Positions 5,601 through 7,341 of a stretch of 7,341 nucleotides of DNA are shown here, in pieces. A program made the position numbers and the translations under genes. The notes under the pieces were generated by a model that searched no databases, had not been told where the DNA came from, and saw only the letters and a list, made by a program, of their open reading frames with translations. Each line of letters starts with the position of its first letter. Within the stretch, counting starts at the first letter, position 1. This DNA is from Limnohabitans sp. (lineage in GTDB: Bacteria; Pseudomonadota; Gammaproteobacteria; Burkholderiales; Burkholderiaceae_C), in assembly GCA_030729445.1 (NCBI GenBank), contig JANQXJ010000228.1, forward strand, positions 48,321-55,661, in the 5' to 3' direction.

Positions 5601-6875
5601 ATGCAACGTCGTCATTTTTTGCAGACTGGCTCCGCTTTGGGCGCCATGGGACTGGTTTCGGGTTGTGCCACCGTGGGCGGTGGCAGTGGCCCCAAGGTGG
5701 TGGTCATTGGCGGGGGCTACTCCGGTGCCACGGCCGCCAAATACCTGCGCATGTGGTCTGAGCACAAGATCCAGGTCACCTTGGTCGAGCCCAACGATGC
5801 CTTCATCTCTTGCCCCATGTCCAACCTGGTGCTCGGTGGCAGCAAGACCATCACCGACATCACCACGCCTTATGACAACCTGACCAAGCGTCACGGTGTC
5901 AAGGTCATCAAAGACCGCGTCAACACCATCGACGCCGACAAGCGTGTTGTCAAGCTTGCCGGAGGCACTGAGCTCAGCTATGACCGCCTGATCGTCTCGC
6001 CTGGTGTGGATTTCATGTGGGAAACCCTGCCCGGCATGAACAAAGCCGGTGCCAAAGACAAAGTCATGCACGCCTGGAAGGCCGGCGCACAAACCCTCAC
6101 CCTGCGTAAGCAACTCGAAGCCATGCCCGACGGCGGCGTGTTCGCCATGTCCATCCCATTGGCCCCCTACCGCTGCCCCCCCGGCCCTTACGAGCGTGCT
6201 TGCCAAGTGGCCGAGTACTTCAGCAAGGCCAAGCCCAAGAGCAAAGTGCTCATCCTGGACGCCAACGACAATGTGACCTCCAAAGGCCCCTTGTTCAAAA
6301 AAGCCTGGGCCGAGCGTTACAAAGGCATCGTCGAGTACCGTGGCAAGCACCGCGTCACCGATGTCGATGCAGCCACCAACACCTTGAAGTTCGAGTTCAA
6401 CGACGACATCAAGGCCAACGTACTCAACGTCATCCCCAACATGCGTGCCGGTGACATCGCCGTCAACGCAGGTCTGGCCACCGCCAACAAGCGCTGGTGC
6501 GAAGTGGACTTCCTCACCTTCGAATCCAAGGCAGCCAAGAACGTGCACGTTTTGGGTGACTCCATCCAGGTCGCGCCAGGCATGCCCAAGTCGGGCCACA
6601 TGGCCAACCAGCATGGCAAAACCTGCGCTGCTGCTGTGGTGGCCTTGCTGATGGGCAAACAAGTCAACCCCATGCCGATCTACAACAACACTTGCTACAG
6701 CTATGTCAGCAGCAAAGATGTGGTTCACGTGGCCAGCGTGCACCGTTACGACGCAGCAAAGAAAACCATGCTGACCGTGCCTGGTTCGGGTGGTGTATCT
6801 AAAGGCGCCAACGAACTCGAAGGCGTGTATGCTTGGGCCTGGGCTCAAAACATCTGGGCCGACACACTGGCCTGA
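5601..6875 (+). CDS. fccB: flavocytochrome c sulfide dehydrogenase flavoprotein subunit, 424 aa
   Basis: This FAD protein oxidises sulfide in the periplasm and hands electrons to the partner cytochrome c. It is also related to SoxF. Order of features: signal with twin arginine QRRHFLQTG (2-10) and lipobox-like LVSGC (18-22); FAD-binding VVVIGGGYSGATAAKYLR (33-50); FISCPMSN (68-75) with C71 at the position of the covalent FAD cysteine of Allochromatium FccB (Cys42); YRCPPGPYERA (190-200) with C192; VHVLGDSIQVAPGMPKSGH (315-333), the second FAD motif; and NNTCYSY (362-368) with C365. C192 and C365 correspond to the active-site disulfide Cys161-Cys337. The C-terminal 60 residues match the flavin-binding domain specific to this enzyme. 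Length is normal. It starts 12 bases after the cytochrome stop, with TAAGGA at 5586-5591. An extra cysteine, C201, lies near C192. A terminator follows. The alternative, a generic sulfide:quinone reductase, is unlikely given the cytochrome partner. Confidence 0.95.
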   Translation: MQRRHFLQTGSALGAMGLVSGCATVGGGSGPKVVVIGGGYSGATAAKYLRMWSEHKIQVTLVEPNDAFISCPMSNLVLGGSKTITDITTPYDNLTKRHGVKVIKDRVNTIDADKRVVKLAGGTELSYDRLIVSPGVDFMWETLPGMNKAGAKDKVMHAWKAGAQTLTLRKQLEAMPDGGVFAMSIPLAPYRCPPGPYERACQVAEYFSKAKPKSKVLILDANDNVTSKGPLFKKAWAERYKGIVEYRGKHRVTDVDAATNTLKFEFNDDIKANVLNVIPNMRAGDIAVNAGLATANKRWCEVDFLTFESKAAKNVHVLGDSIQVAPGMPKSGHMANQHGKTCAAAVVALLMGKQVNPMPIYNNTCYSYVSSKDVVHVASVHRYDAAKKTMLTVPGSGGVSKGANELEGVYAWAWAQNIWADTLA

Positions 6876-6885
6876 TGCACCCTGC

Positions 6886-6904
6886 GCGTGGCGGCTTGCC
6901 ACGC
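6886..6904. repeat. 7-bp inverted repeat between fccB and its terminator
   Basis: GCGTGGC (6886-6892) and GCCACGC (6898-6904) pair perfectly around a GGCTT loop, 10 bases after the fccB stop and just before the main terminator. On the plus strand it is followed by A-rich sequence, so it does not terminate transcription by itself. It may stabilise the 3' end of the fccB message or be the first of two tandem hairpins. Confidence 0.5.
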
Positions 6905-6907
6905 CAC

Positions 6908-6947
6908 AAAAAACGCCGCAGTCCTTGAGACTGGCGGCGTTTTTTTT
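6908..6947. terminator. bidirectional rho-independent terminator between fccB and the YeeE-family gene
   Basis: AAAAAACGCCGC (6908-6919) pairs with GCGGCGTTTTTT (6934-6945). An inner AGTC/GACT stem (6920-6923 with 6929-6932) and a CTTGA loop cap it, with one unpaired G at 6933. Eight Ts follow the GC stem on the plus strand, and six As on the plus side give a T-run on the minus strand. It can therefore end both fccB and the convergent minus-strand gene, whose stop is at 6979-6981. Confidence 0.92.
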
Positions 6948-6978
6948 GGTGCTCAGATGATGCTGGCTTGCATCCAAC

Positions 6979-7341
6979 TCAGATGGGCCAGCCCATGCTG
7001 CGGTTGATGCGCCAGGCCAGGCCCGCGCCCAGCCAGATCGCGATCAGGGTCAGCCAAGCCGTGAGCGAGAAAATAGAACCTCCAGTCATGCCAGCACCCA
7101 CGGTGCAACCACCTGCCAGCACCGCACCAAAACCCATCAGGACAGCACCTGTGAGGTAGTGGCCCAGTTTGTTCTCGGTTTTGAAGCCCTCGAACTTGAA
7201 GTCACCCCCAACCAAAGCGCCCAACAAAGAACCTGCAAAAGTGGCCGGTAGCAAGCCCGCATCAAAACCTAGGCTGGGCGATGTGGCGCTGGACAGTACC
7301 CGCATCAGCATCTCCGCCGATGCGCTGCTGAAGCTCAGCCC
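6979..7341 (-). CDS. YeeE/YedE-family membrane protein, C-terminal part (5' end outside window)
   Basis: This is an inner-membrane protein of the YeeE/YedE family, whose studied member TsuA imports thiosulfate. Only the last 120 residues are visible, and the frame stays open to the window edge without a stop, so this is roughly the C-terminal third of a protein of about 350-400 residues. Hydrophobic helices lie at fragment residues about 31-45, 63-78 and 88-109. The hallmark is LAGGCTVGAGMTGGS (75-89), with the conserved cysteine at residue 79 that in TsuA-type proteins belongs to the substrate path. The protein ends in a short basic tail (RINRSMGWPI). It is transcribed toward fccB and shares its terminator. 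Convergent placement beside a sulfide-oxidation operon suits a sulfur-compound transporter. The substrate (thiosulfate, or another reduced sulfur species) is not determined by the sequence. Confidence 0.87.
   Translation of the reverse strand, partial: GLSFSSASAEMLMRVLSSATSPSLGFDAGLLPATFAGSLLGALVGGDFKFEGFKTENKLGHYLTGAVLMGFGAVLAGGCTVGAGMTGGSIFSLTAWLTLIAIWLGAGLAWRINRSMGWPI

Noticed and set aside
5535..6977. 480-codon open frame on the minus strand, antisense to fccB
   Set aside because: It mirrors the whole of fccB, runs through the terminator at 6908-6947, has low-complexity His/Gly/Val-rich sequence and no family pattern. Long antisense frames are expected opposite GC-rich codon-biased genes.
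1..7341. Insertion sequences, CRISPR arrays, integrase attachment sites, rRNA or tRNA genes
   Set aside because: None was seen: no repeat-spacer pattern, no transposase-like protein, no terminal inverted repeats and no RNA gene structure.

Overview
The window looks like a chromosomal stretch of a betaproteobacterium, most likely Burkholderiales and perhaps Comamonadaceae-like. This is inferred from the moderately high GC, GAGGA/AGGA ribosome binding sites, the style of the BenE, adenine deaminase, BMP and dCTP deaminase proteins, and the co-occurrence of flavocytochrome c sulfide dehydrogenase genes. No database search was possible. Eight clear protein genes and one small hypothetical gene are supported. 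Two of the eight run off the window edges.

Left half (1-2287), a tightly packed plus-strand group: the 3' part of a BenE-family transporter gene, a 74-residue hypothetical protein, and an adenine deaminase of the adenosine-deaminase superfamily with its full zinc/catalytic set. It ends in a strong 12-bp-stem terminator. Directly after it (2320-3405) lies a secreted BMP-family substrate-binding protein, the receptor type used by nucleoside/nucleobase ABC importers. The permease and ATPase genes are not in view. These genes suggest uptake and deamination of purines. dCTP deaminase (3488-4063), a pyrimidine deoxynucleotide enzyme, follows.

The 338-base gap at 4064-4401 holds no convincing gene. 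It does hold a perfect hairpin, a 10-bp palindrome, a possible promoter and a 9-base direct repeat, so it is probably the control region of the next gene.

Right half (4402-6975), a sulfide-oxidation module: an ArsR-family regulator with cysteines placed as in sulfane-sulfur sensors, an exported DsrE-fold protein, a monoheme cytochrome c (FccA-like) and the flavoprotein subunit of flavocytochrome c sulfide dehydrogenase (FccB). FccB keeps the FAD-linking cysteine and both redox-disulfide cysteines. A hairpin plus T-tract separates the DsrE-like gene from the cytochrome gene. A bidirectional terminator closes the module. On the other side, convergently transcribed, is the C-terminal third of a YeeE/YedE-family (thiosulfate/sulfur uptake) membrane protein.

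Working model (inference): sulfide is oxidised in the periplasm by FccAB, the DsrE-like protein handles the sulfane sulfur product, the ArsR protein senses persulfide and derepresses the operon, and the YeeE protein imports a sulfur compound. The least ordinary points are the apparent combined Tat and lipoprotein signal on FccB, the exported DsrE protein placed between regulator and enzyme, and the intercistronic hairpin.
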